Assembly: GCA_964443545.1 (NCBI GenBank)
Contig: CAYUCV010000009.1
Coordinates: 1-51,671, forward strand
Source: JBAZKV01 sp964443545
GTDB taxonomy: Bacteria > Margulisbacteria > WOR-1 > JAKLHX01 > JBAZKV01
Length of the DNA stretch: 51,671 nucleotides
Reading direction: 5' to 3'
A program made the translations under genes and the position numbers. Each line of letters begins with the position of its first letter. The first letter of the stretch is position 1. The notes below the pieces were generated by a model. The model was not told the DNA's origin. It worked only from the letters and a program-made list of their open reading frames with translations, and searched no databases. Below are positions 1-8,440 of the stretch, piece by piece.

Positions 1-2261
1 GTCCTCTTAACCTCAAACCCGTCCCACGAAGACGGGATGCACGGATCTATCATCAGCCCGTCATATTCCGGCCTGATCCCCAGTATCCACTGCGACACGG
101 CTATAAAGTTCCAGCAGGCCGAGCCGGTCAGCCAGGCATTTTTGCCCTCGCCAAAGTCTTTGTGGTCTTTGCCCGCTATCATCTGGCAATACACATAGGG
201 CTCTATCTTTCTTACATCCGGGTCCTTGCTGGGAGGAAGAACGGATTTGTAATACTCAAATGCCCGGTCTCCCCTTCCCATAATGCACTCGGCTATCACT
301 ATCCACGGATTTGGATGGCAAAAGATAGCCCCGTTCTCTTTGAGCCCCGGAGGATAGATCGATATTGAGCCGAGTTGGTGGTAGAACTTGGAAAAGGACG
401 GCTGAAGGATAAGAATTCCGTGCTCCGTTGCCAAAATATCCTTGACCGAATCCAGGCATTGCAGCGCTCTGTCTTTGTCCGCCACGCCGCCCATCAGCGC
501 CCAGCCCTGTGTTTCAAGAAAGATCTTTCCCTCGGTGTTCTTTTTGGAGCCGACAGGTTTCTTGTTGTCGTCAAAGGCCCTAACATACCATTTGCCGTCC
601 CAGGCAACGGCATTTATTTTGTCCTTTACCTTTTTGTGCAGTTTTGCGTACTTTATCGAGTCCGCCTTTTTCTTTAAAAGGGCTGCCATCCTGCTTACCT
701 CAAGCAGAGCCCCGGCTAGCATCTGAGCCACCATCACCGTTTCGGCCTGTTTTTTGGGCCCTATCATGTTGAGGCAGTCGTTCCAGTCGGCAAAGCCGGC
801 CAGAGGCAGCCCGTGCGGACCCGTATGTTTAAGGGAATAGTTGACGGCCCTTACCAGGTGTTCGAACATGGTGCCCTTGGCCTGAGCCTGTCGAAGGCCT
901 TTTTTGCCCGTGTCATACGGCACTTTTTGCAGAAGGAATTTAATGTCGCCCGTTTCTTTTATGTAAGCGGCCACCGAGTAAACCAGCCACAGGTGGTCAT
1001 CGGAATAGCCCCTGCCGTTGCCCTTTTTGGTAAGCGGCGAATACTGGTGATAGGCATCCCCTTCCTCGAACTGGGTCGAGGCAAGGTCTATCAGGCGCTG
1101 CTTAACGCCTTCGGGTATCTGGTAGACAAAGCCCATCGTGTCCTGGTTGCTGTCGCGGAATCCCATGCCGCGGCCGATTCCGGACTCATAATAGGAGGCC
1201 GATCTTGACCAGTTAAAGGTGGTCCTGCACTGATACTGGTTCCACACATTAAGCATCATGTTAAGGTCTTCGTCCGGGGTCCTTACTTCAAGTTTGCCAA
1301 GGTTCTCTTCCCAGGCTTTGTTAAGGCCGCGCAGCTCTTTTTCGGCTTCCTCTTTTTTTGAATACTTTGCGGAGAGCGCTTTGGCCTCTTTTTTGTCCTC
1401 GCTGTATCCCAGGACAAAGATGACGGTCTTTGTCTCGCCGCTCTTTAGCGACAGCTGGATATTGTGGCTGCCCACAGGGGCCCAGCCGCAGGCGATAGAA
1501 TTGTTGGACTTGTTCTCTACAACGGCCCTGGGGCCGGAAAGGTCCCCGTACCTGCCCAGAAAATCCTCCCTCTGGGTATCAAACCCGGCCAGGGGCTGGC
1601 TTGCCGAAAAGTAGGCAAAATAGCTTTTTTCCACCCGGTATCTGGACATGTTGTAAATGACCTGGCCCTCGACTTCGGTCTCGCCTATGTTCAGGTTGTA
1701 CTGATAATCGGTCATGTCGTTAAGCGCGTCCCAGAGGCAGAATTCCACAAAAGAGAAGATACCAAGCTGCCTTTCCTGAAGGCTCTGGTTCTTAATTTCC
1801 ATCATCCAGATCTCGCAGTTTTGGTCAAGCGGGACAAAATAGGTGGTCTTGGTCTGAATGCCCTTATAGGTCGCGGTTATCGTAGTATAACCAAGGCCGT
1901 GCCTGCACTCATAGACATAGTCGTCCTTTTTGCCTTCCTGGACCGAGAACAGTTTGGACGAATCGTCGCTGTATTTTGCAAAAGGCTTTTGCACCGGCTG
2001 CCACGAGGCCGACCAAAACTCGGAGGTCTTGTTGTCGCGGATATAAAGATAGCGCCCTCCCCTGTCATAAGGGATGCTGTTGTATCTGTAGCGCAAAAGT
2101 CTTCTTTCTTTTGGGTCTTTGTAAAAGCTGTAACCTCCGGCCGTGTTGGACATAAGAGCGCAGTATTCCTGGCTCCCAAGATAATTGATCCACGGCAGCG
2201 GGGTGTCCGGCCTCGTTATCACATACTCCTTTTTTTCTTTGTCAAAATAGCCGTATTTCAT
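1..2261 (-). CDS. GH94 glycoside phosphorylase, cellobiose phosphorylase-like (3' end cut off by window edge)
   Basis: An open frame runs from 2261 to the window edge without a stop, giving about 753 residues of a family usually a little over 800 long, so only the C-terminal end is missing. GH94 enzymes cleave beta-glucosides with phosphate to give a sugar 1-phosphate. The N-terminus (MKYGYF, then PWINYLGS, GGYSFYKD, RYRYNSIP and GGRYLYIRD) resembles cellobiose phosphorylases closely. GRGMGFRDSNQD and the catalytic Asp492 in GFADWNDCLN are visible. Two in-frame ATG codons are adjacent (2264 and 2261); the second has the better spacing from AGGAGA. A REP-like palindrome lies inside the frame and adds roughly ten residues (KKGLRQAQGK) just before the catalytic region. 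Cellobiose specificity is inferred; other beta-glucobioses are possible. Confidence 0.85.
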   Translation of the reverse strand, partial: MKYGYFDKEKKEYVITRPDTPLPWINYLGSQEYCALMSNTAGGYSFYKDPKERRLLRYRYNSIPYDRGGRYLYIRDNKTSEFWSASWQPVQKPFAKYSDDSSKLFSVQEGKKDDYVYECRHGLGYTTITATYKGIQTKTTYFVPLDQNCEIWMMEIKNQSLQERQLGIFSFVEFCLWDALNDMTDYQYNLNIGETEVEGQVIYNMSRYRVEKSYFAYFSASQPLAGFDTQREDFLGRYGDLSGPRAVVENKSNNSIACGWAPVGSHNIQLSLKSGETKTVIFVLGYSEDKKEAKALSAKYSKKEEAEKELRGLNKAWEENLGKLEVRTPDEDLNMMLNVWNQYQCRTTFNWSRSASYYESGIGRGMGFRDSNQDTMGFVYQIPEGVKQRLIDLASTQFEEGDAYHQYSPLTKKGNGRGYSDDHLWLVYSVAAYIKETGDIKFLLQKVPYDTGKKGLRQAQAKGTMFEHLVRAVNYSLKHTGPHGLPLAGFADWNDCLNMIGPKKQAETVMVAQMLAGALLEVSRMAALLKKKADSIKYAKLHKKVKDKINAVAWDGKWYVRAFDDNKKPVGSKKNTEGKIFLETQGWALMGGVADKDRALQCLDSVKDILATEHGILILQPSFSKFYHQLGSISIYPPGLKENGAIFCHPNPWIVIAECIMGRGDRAFEYYKSVLPPSKDPDVRKIEPYVYCQMIAGKDHKDFGEGKNAWLTGSACWNFIAVSQWILGIRPEYDGLMIDPCIPSSWDGFEVKR
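879..899. repeat. REP-like palindrome inside GH94 coding sequence
   Basis: The plus strand reads GGCCT...AGGCC with the core GAGCCTGTCGA between the arms. This matches, from memory, the widespread short repeat CCTTCGACAGGCTCAGG found scattered in many bacterial genomes and associated with RAYT transposases. It stays in frame and encodes GLRQAQG, an apparent insertion between TGK and GTMFEHL of the phosphorylase. The family assignment is from recalled consensus, not from a search. Confidence 0.6.
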
Positions 2262-2278
2262 CATTGATTCTCCTTTTC

Positions 2279-2377
2279 TAAACCCTTTCTGTCCCTTCGG
2301 GACATCTTCCCCTTGTCAGGGGAAGACCTCTTCTAATATTTCTCCCCCTGATAAGGGGGAGATTAAGAGGGGGTTTA
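2279..2377. repeat. REPIN/MITE-like palindromic element with three hairpins
   Basis: The segment begins TAAACCC (2279-2285) and ends GGGTTTA (2371-2377), a 7-bp inverted repeat. Inside are three hairpins: GTCCC/GGGAC at 2291-2303, TCTTCCCC/GGGGAAGA at 2305-2326 with loop TTGTCA, and TCTCCCCC/GGGGGAGA at 2341-2362 with loop TGATAA. An outer stem CCTCTT/AAGAGG (2327-2332 with 2365-2370) surrounds the last. The right end supplies the TAA stop codon of the GH42 gene. It may also act as a transcription barrier between GH42 and GH94, but no U-tract is evident. Confidence 0.7.
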
Positions 2378-4453
2378 TGACAAATGCAGCACCAGCACAC
2401 CTCTTCCGGCAAGGGTGATGGGCAGTTTGCCTTTTTCTATCTCAAAACCCTTATCGGTCAGGGCATCCTCGGCTTTGAGATACCGCTCTGGCACATCTAT
2501 TTCGAATTTCTCTTTTTTGGGACTGTGATTAATAACATACAGGATAGGAGTGTCGCTGCCCTCCCATAGCACCATCTCGATGCTGTCTTTGTCCTTCAAG
2601 AAGAATTCCGGCAGCGGCAGATGCCTCCTTACATAGCTTGCAAGCCTGGAATTGCCTAGCTTGCCTATGCTCATAAAAAGAGAGAAAGTAGCGTAAAGAA
2701 CCTTGCCCCTGCCTATCTTTTTCTCGATAAAAGCCGGATAACCGTCTTCATACTCAAGCAGAACATCGTCTGCCCCGCTGATGAGGTCCCTAAAACCGTA
2801 GGCATAACATCTGATCTTGGGGATTGCTATCCTGTCCCCGATGGTCTCTATATGGTCGCAGGTTACATTTAGAAGTTCCCCCAGGAGCCCCTTTTGGTGA
2901 ATGTGCGCGTTCTCATTTTTTGCGCCGAACCTGGATTCGGTTATCAATACTCCACCTTTTTCGACAAACTTTTTAAGGGTTGCGGCATGGCCTTCCTTAA
3001 GGAGATATGGATTTGACACAAGCAGGACTTTGTACGGCAGTTCCCCGTCCTCAAGATGCCTTTCAAAAACAAAAGCCGCCGGATTATAATAATTCCAGAG
3101 CACTTGATGGGCCCCCTGGCAGCTGTCCAATCCGTGTGTATGCCCCAGATCGGCCCTAACCTGTTCCCACTGGCCCGCAATAGCTCTTGGAGGCCCCTGT
3201 TCCTGATAGGTCTGTATATCGGAAGACCTTAGATAAGCGACAGCGGCCTTAGGTTTTAATTCGTGAGCGTGCAGTGTCTGAACAGCCTTTTTTATCTCCT
3301 GTCCGGCCTTTTCTATGGCTTCCAGCCTTTTGGTGCGGCTTCCATCCGCGTTCAAGATCCCAAAACCGCCGGCCTCTCCTCCAAAGATCGCCGTTCTCCA
3401 CTGATGATACAGTATGGACTTTGCCCCGTGAGCGATTATCTGATGTGTCCAGGTCCTTATTTCCGGCCCTTCTATATACCCTGGATAGCCCCATCTTACA
3501 TTGGGCCCGCCCTGCAGTTCGGTCACATGGAATTCGGTTTTCCTGTGGCTTGAAAAACTTCTCCACCAGTCGGCCATCTCCCCTATCTGCTGGGGGGTGT
3601 TCTTGCCGCCCATGGGGTAGATGTCCCAGCCGTACCAGTCCATTTTTTCGGCCAGGCGGTCGTGATCCGGCACTCTGGGGCAGATGCCTAAAAAGCCGTT
3701 GGTGCCGATCTTTTTGCTCTTGTCATATTCAAGCACCAGGTCCTTTTCCCACTCCAGGAACGCCTTCAGCGAATCGGTCTTAAAGCGGTACCAGTCTAGA
3801 AAGATGTGGGGATTGCCTGCGTCCCAGAGACCCGTTTTTGGGGTCGTGATGTCCTCAAGTTCGCCGAATTCGTTGGTCCAGAATTTTGCCCCCCAGACCT
3901 CGTTTATCTTTTCAAGGGAGCCGTATTTCTTCAGTGCCCACGAAACAAAAGCCGCCCTGGTGTCCTGACAGTGGCAAAAATCCTCGTTGGTGGTGGAGTC
4001 CAGCGGCGGATACACGGGCTCGTTGTCTATCTGCCAGTAGCGCACGGCGGGATGCCCCTTGTACCTGTCTACCAGTTTCCTTATCATGCGCTCCGCGTAT
4101 TTCTTAAAAGTGCCGCTGTCTCTGCAGATATTGGGCCGCGGCCCGTATTCCGGATAAAGAGTGCCCTGGTTAGAGACAGGCCTTGTGTCAGGATGCTTTC
4201 TTACCAGCCAGGGAGGTGCCATGGAGGTCGGTATACCGAGCAGCACTTTGAGCCCGTACTTATCGGCAAGTTCCAGAGCCTTATCAAGGTCTTCAAACTT
4301 GAAATCGTCTTCTCTTGGCTCTATCCAGTTCCAGGCCATTTCTCCGAACCGGACAAGGTTGAACCCGCTTTCCGCTATCTGCGAAAAGGCGGTTTCCCAG
4401 TACTCTTTTGGCCACTGGTCGGGATAAAAAGTTACTCCGAATAGGAAGTCCAT
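2375..4453 (-). CDS. GH42 beta-galactosidase
   Basis: This 692-residue protein has the normal length and layout of GH42 retaining beta-galactosidases, which remove terminal beta-D-galactosyl residues. The TIM-barrel domain covers roughly residues 1-390, with the acid/base Glu145 in WQIDNEP and the nucleophile Glu312 in HVTELQGGPN. A flavodoxin/glutaminase-like trimerisation domain follows at about 400-600, then a small beta domain. No signal peptide is seen, so it is probably cytoplasmic and acts on imported oligosaccharides. It lies between two GH94 phosphorylase genes on the same strand; its stop codon falls inside a palindromic repeat. It is divergent from the nucleotidyltransferase gene; the 134-bp gap between them should hold promoters for both, though I see no convincing boxes. 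Confidence 0.9.
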   Translation of the reverse strand: MDFLFGVTFYPDQWPKEYWETAFSQIAESGFNLVRFGEMAWNWIEPREDDFKFEDLDKALELADKYGLKVLLGIPTSMAPPWLVRKHPDTRPVSNQGTLYPEYGPRPNICRDSGTFKKYAERMIRKLVDRYKGHPAVRYWQIDNEPVYPPLDSTTNEDFCHCQDTRAAFVSWALKKYGSLEKINEVWGAKFWTNEFGELEDITTPKTGLWDAGNPHIFLDWYRFKTDSLKAFLEWEKDLVLEYDKSKKIGTNGFLGICPRVPDHDRLAEKMDWYGWDIYPMGGKNTPQQIGEMADWWRSFSSHRKTEFHVTELQGGPNVRWGYPGYIEGPEIRTWTHQIIAHGAKSILYHQWRTAIFGGEAGGFGILNADGSRTKRLEAIEKAGQEIKKAVQTLHAHELKPKAAVAYLRSSDIQTYQEQGPPRAIAGQWEQVRADLGHTHGLDSCQGAHQVLWNYYNPAAFVFERHLEDGELPYKVLLVSNPYLLKEGHAATLKKFVEKGGVLITESRFGAKNENAHIHQKGLLGELLNVTCDHIETIGDRIAIPKIRCYAYGFRDLISGADDVLLEYEDGYPAFIEKKIGRGKVLYATFSLFMSIGKLGNSRLASYVRRHLPLPEFFLKDKDSIEMVLWEGSDTPILYVINHSPKKEKFEIDVPERYLKAEDALTDKGFEIEKGKLPITLAGRGVLVLHLS

Positions 4454-4587
4454 TTCTTGATTAATTATAACATAAGAAGAGCTTTATGCTTTGCGGCCAG
4501 ACCATCAATATTGTGTCAAAAAAGTGAAATTTGAAAAATTTACTGACGATATATTGACAAAGGCTCAAAAGTTGAAAGGAGAACAAT

Positions 4588-5991
4588 ATGAGCGGTAGAA
4601 CAATGGGGATGATACTGGCTGCAGGAGCGGGGACAAGGGCAAGACATCTTACGGACATAAGGAGGACCGCTTATCCGGTAGCAAAACCGATGTTCAGGCT
4701 GCTTGACACCCCCATAATGCATCACACCGTGCTTGAAATGCAGAGGCAGGGAATAACGGATATTTTCTGCAATGTCTGGAGCAACCCGGATACTCTTGAA
4801 TCTTATTACTCCAATATCGCTCCCGGAGCCGTAAAGATGTATAGAGAATCCCAGCTTATGGGGACAATGGGCTCGGCCGTTCATTGGACTGTCGAGCATG
4901 GTATCGGGGACGCGGACAGGGTCTTCGTAATAAGCGGGGATATCGCGTCCAACGCCGACCTTGGCAGGATACTGGCTGAGCACGAAAGGGTCGGGGCGGA
5001 TGCGACAATAGCTTTTAATCCGGTTGACTGGAGCCAGGTGCCCAAATACGGCACCGCTTATCTTGAAGGCATGCCGGAAAAAAGGACTCAGAGATCCGAT
5101 GAAACCGTTGAACAGTACGCTTCCTATCTCCGGTCCTATATAGCCGACATGGACAGATATATTAAAGGCATCTCTTACTCTGCCGTGCAGGTCCATCAGT
5201 TCCGGGAAAAAGCCTCAATAGCCGACTGCTGCAGCAATGCCAACAATTCTTCCATCTATCTATTCAACGGCAGCATAATAAGGGCTCTTTACGAAAGGGG
5301 GATAACTCCCACCACAGAAAAGACGGATCCCTTTTATGATTTCGGGGCGCATGGATTCAGATATATTTTGGAGCAAGGGATGAAATTTTTCGGGGTACTT
5401 CTGCCCCAGGAAACCTACTGGGCAGATATCGGCGATATGGGCAAATATTGGCTGGCAATAATGGACACTCTTGACGGCAGATTTGACAGGTCCATGTGGC
5501 CCTCTGTCGCCCCTCAGGCTGACGAAGAGCTGGGTATGATCAAGTTTATCCATTCTTCAGCAAGGATACATGAAACGGCAGAGTTGATACCGCCATACTA
5601 CATAGGGCCCGAAGTTTATATCGGCGCCAATGCGAGGGTTGAAAGGGCCGCTCTGTCACGCGGAAGTATAGTTGGCCCAAACAGCACGGTGTACGCCTCG
5701 GCAATGCTTGAGTCATCTCATTTTTATCAGGGCGACACTATGAGACAGCTGAGAGGCGACGGGACAAGGGGGTCTTTCCTTGAAAGATCGCTTATGGCTT
5801 CAGGTTTTCTGGCCCCCGGGCAGATGGCAAGGAACAATGTTGTTATGACAACTCCTGACGGATATGTCAGGTTCGCACACATAGGAATGGACAAGGACCT
5901 TTCGGAACAAAGAGCTCGTGGCCACGAAGTGCCTGCAGTAGAAGCGATCTCGCTCGATGCTATCGGCCAGGCAGTGGTGCACAGAAACTAG
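4588..5991 (+). CDS. NDP-sugar pyrophosphorylase-like nucleotidyltransferase with C-terminal beta-helix
   Basis: This 467-residue protein joins an N-terminal nucleotidyltransferase domain to hexapeptide-type repeats near residues 325-390 (IHSSARIHETAEL, YIGPEVYIGANARV). Such enzymes make NDP-sugars from sugar 1-phosphates. The G-rich loop LAAGAGTRARHLTD and the later PVAKPM resemble the GxGTRLxPLTxxxPKP signature, but with extra residues between its parts. GDIASNADL probably carries the metal-binding Asp. The start is well supported by AGGAGA five bases before ATG. It is the only plus-strand gene among minus-strand sugar genes and converges on the second GH94 gene with only six bases between them. 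The substrate cannot be told; use of sugar 1-phosphate released by the neighbouring phosphorylases is a guess. Confidence 0.8.
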   Translation: MSGRTMGMILAAGAGTRARHLTDIRRTAYPVAKPMFRLLDTPIMHHTVLEMQRQGITDIFCNVWSNPDTLESYYSNIAPGAVKMYRESQLMGTMGSAVHWTVEHGIGDADRVFVISGDIASNADLGRILAEHERVGADATIAFNPVDWSQVPKYGTAYLEGMPEKRTQRSDETVEQYASYLRSYIADMDRYIKGISYSAVQVHQFREKASIADCCSNANNSSIYLFNGSIIRALYERGITPTTEKTDPFYDFGAHGFRYILEQGMKFFGVLLPQETYWADIGDMGKYWLAIMDTLDGRFDRSMWPSVAPQADEELGMIKFIHSSARIHETAELIPPYYIGPEVYIGANARVERAALSRGSIVGPNSTVYASAMLESSHFYQGDTMRQLRGDGTRGSFLERSLMASGFLAPGQMARNNVVMTTPDGYVRFAHIGMDKDLSEQRARGHEVPAVEAISLDAIGQAVVHRN

Positions 5992-5997
5992 TTCTAT

Positions 5998-8415
5998 CTA
6001 TCCCAAAACGGCACGGACCCTGTGGGTCCTGCCGTCCCCGTGGGGTTTGATAAGGTTTCCCTGGACCTTCTTTCCGTCAACTTCCAGAAGGGAAATCCCG
6101 TGCTCGACACCATTGGGATTTTCTATCTCTATTTCGTAGACGGCGCCTCTAAAAGGCCTTGTTATCTTGCATTTTTTCCATTTTGACGGGATACACGGGT
6201 CTATAAGCAGCCCTTCATGATCCCTTCTTGCTCCCAGTATCCACTCCGTGGCAAGCATGTAGGTCCAGCCCGCTGTGCCTGTAAGCCAGGTATAGGCGCC
6301 TTCGCCATAGGCATAAGGGTGGTCGGGACCTATAAGGTATTCCGCATAGGCATAGGGTTCCGCTTTATATAGTGAGATGTCCTTTTGCTTGTTGGGCATT
6401 ATCTTGCACATTTCTTCGTAGGTCTTATTTCCAAGCCCTAGCTTTGCAAGCGCCGCCAGCATAAAGATCTGCGCGTGGCAAAAGACCGCCGCGTTCTCCT
6501 TGGTACCCTGGGAGAACATTGCTATCCTGCCCAGCCCCGGATCAAAAACGGTATAGGCCGGGGCAAGCAGCGCATAGCCGAATTTACCTCCAAGGTATTT
6601 GTCCGCGGAATCCAGAATGGTCTTGATCCTGTCCTGTGGGACAAGGTCGGCAAGAATTGCCCAGGACTGGGAGTTCAAAAAGATCTTTCCTTCTTTGTTC
6701 TTTGAAGAACCAAAAGGCACCAAATCGTCGTTGTAGCCGGCAAGATACCACTGCCCGTCCCAGCCGGCTTCGTTTATTCTCTTGGTCATTATCCTGGCTT
6801 TTTCCAGGAGGTCCTTTTTGATCTCTTCCTTTTTAATAAGTCCCGCCAGGTCCGCAAGCAGTTTAAGCGCCCGCACCAGAGCTATGCCCAGCCATACGCT
6901 TTCCCCTATCTGCTTTCTTCCGGCCATGTCAAGGGCATCGTTCCAGTCCGCCTCTCCCACCCTGGGGATGCCGTGCACGCTCACATCGTTATAAGTAAAG
7001 TTAAGCTGGGCAAGCAGGTGGTCAAAAAGCGTCCCTTCTCCGTCCGGAGCCGAGGGGCCGTGCCATTGGGGATCGGTCTTTGTGCCGCCTTCTATCCATT
7101 TGTCCTTTAACCAGGGGATTTCCTGATTAAGGATATTGACATCTCCCGTTTCTTTAATATAACCCGCTATAGACGGGGTCAGCCATGTGGGATGGTCCTT
7201 AAAAGGCCTGTTCTGATAAGGGCCGTAGGTATCGGACCAGCCCGGGGCCATTGTCCCGTCCCTTCTGGTAAGAGAAGCCACTTTAAGCAGTTTGGCCTTA
7301 CCGTAGTCGGCATCAAGGGACAGGATCGATTCTCCGTCCTGGCAGCTGTCGCGCAGGCCCCTTCCGCCCTGCCCTTCGTGGTAAAAGGACGGAGATCTGC
7401 TCCACATATTGCACATCCACAGCTGGTATTTTAGCCAGTTGTTGACAAGAACATCAAAATCTTTGTCCGGAGTTTCCACTTTTATCGGAGAAAGCCTGTT
7501 TTTCCACATTTTAACGGCGGCAGTAAAGGCCGCTTCCACATTTTTTTTGTCCCTGAACCTTTCTATGATCCTTGCCGCGTCTTTATCTCCCTTTGTCTGG
7601 CCCAGAATAAAAAATATTTCTTTTTCCTGACCCGGCTTTAAGGTGAGTTTGTGCTGCAGTGCCGCTATCGGCTCTTCCCCGTCGCAGATGCTCTGCGTGC
7701 ATTTTCCGCTAAACACGCTTTGAGGATTTTGGCAGGTGTTGCCGTAACCGAGGAACTTTTGCTTGTTACAGTCCCAGCCGCTGACCTTTTCGGAGGAAGA
7801 AAAGAAGAGCACATAAGGATTGTTCTTGATATTGAACTCTTCGTAAAAGGCGGTCTTTTTTGCAAGTATTGCCTGCGTTTTTTTATCGAACTGCACGCGG
7901 TTCCAGAGTATGGCAATATTATAAAAAGTCTGGTAATCCGCGCTGCCGATGAACCATTCAAGATAGCCGAAGAGGTTAAGTTTTCGGATCTTTTTGCCGG
8001 TGTTCTTTACTTTTACCTTCCAGATCTCGCAGGGCTCGTCCGCCGGGACAAAATAAGTTGTCTCTGCCTCGATGCCGCTTACTTTTGACTTGATTATCTG
8101 GTAGCCGAACCCGGAGCGGCATTCAAAAGAATCATACTTTGTGCGCAGCGGCTCCCACGAAACGGAAAAGGCCTTCTTGGTGTCTTCGTCCTGGATAAAG
8201 ATGTATCTTCCCGGCCTTCCCTGATGAAGGTTCTGTCCGGTCCAGTAAAGCATTCTTTCGGTCTTTGAGTCTTTGTAAAAGCTGTAGCCGCCGGCCGTCT
8301 GTGAAATGACCGCACAGTATGTCTCGTTGGTTAGGTAATTTCCCCACGGGCGCGGGGTATCCGGGTCAGTTATTATGAACTCCCTTCCGTCGTCAGAAAA
8401 CTTGCCGTACTTCAT
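5998..8415 (-). CDS. GH94 glycoside phosphorylase, second paralog
   Basis: This is a complete 805-residue GH94 protein starting MKYGKF, like its paralog at 1-2261. It keeps PWGNYLTNETYCAVISQTAGGYSFYKD, the GGRGLRDSCQD motif near residue 350 and the catalytic Asp490 in GEADWNDALDM. The acceptor-site segment differs from the first copy (WMCNMWSRSPSFYHEGQGG in place of CRTTFNWSRSASYYESG), so it probably phosphorolyses a different beta-glucoside. The start is supported by AAAGGA six bases upstream of ATG. It runs in the same direction as glmS, which is transcribed before it with 25 bases between, so both may share a transcript. Substrate is unassigned; cellobiose, chitobiose or other beta-linked disaccharides are options. 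Confidence 0.87.
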   Translation of the reverse strand: MKYGKFSDDGREFIITDPDTPRPWGNYLTNETYCAVISQTAGGYSFYKDSKTERMLYWTGQNLHQGRPGRYIFIQDEDTKKAFSVSWEPLRTKYDSFECRSGFGYQIIKSKVSGIEAETTYFVPADEPCEIWKVKVKNTGKKIRKLNLFGYLEWFIGSADYQTFYNIAILWNRVQFDKKTQAILAKKTAFYEEFNIKNNPYVLFFSSSEKVSGWDCNKQKFLGYGNTCQNPQSVFSGKCTQSICDGEEPIAALQHKLTLKPGQEKEIFFILGQTKGDKDAARIIERFRDKKNVEAAFTAAVKMWKNRLSPIKVETPDKDFDVLVNNWLKYQLWMCNMWSRSPSFYHEGQGGRGLRDSCQDGESILSLDADYGKAKLLKVASLTRRDGTMAPGWSDTYGPYQNRPFKDHPTWLTPSIAGYIKETGDVNILNQEIPWLKDKWIEGGTKTDPQWHGPSAPDGEGTLFDHLLAQLNFTYNDVSVHGIPRVGEADWNDALDMAGRKQIGESVWLGIALVRALKLLADLAGLIKKEEIKKDLLEKARIMTKRINEAGWDGQWYLAGYNDDLVPFGSSKNKEGKIFLNSQSWAILADLVPQDRIKTILDSADKYLGGKFGYALLAPAYTVFDPGLGRIAMFSQGTKENAAVFCHAQIFMLAALAKLGLGNKTYEEMCKIMPNKQKDISLYKAEPYAYAEYLIGPDHPYAYGEGAYTWLTGTAGWTYMLATEWILGARRDHEGLLIDPCIPSKWKKCKITRPFRGAVYEIEIENPNGVEHGISLLEVDGKKVQGNLIKPHGDGRTHRVRAVLG

Positions 8416-8440
8416 CTTTATTCCTTTCCGGTTGTGTTGC

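Noticed and set aside
1464..2267. 267-residue plus-strand reading frame, and similar long frames opposite GH42, GH94 and glmS
   Set aside because: They are antisense shadows of conserved enzymes, with no ribosome-binding sites or recognisable domains.
4554..4559. TTGACA as -35 box for the nucleotidyltransferase gene
   Set aside because: The matching -10 position falls on the ribosome-binding site, leaving no room for a transcript start before the ATG.
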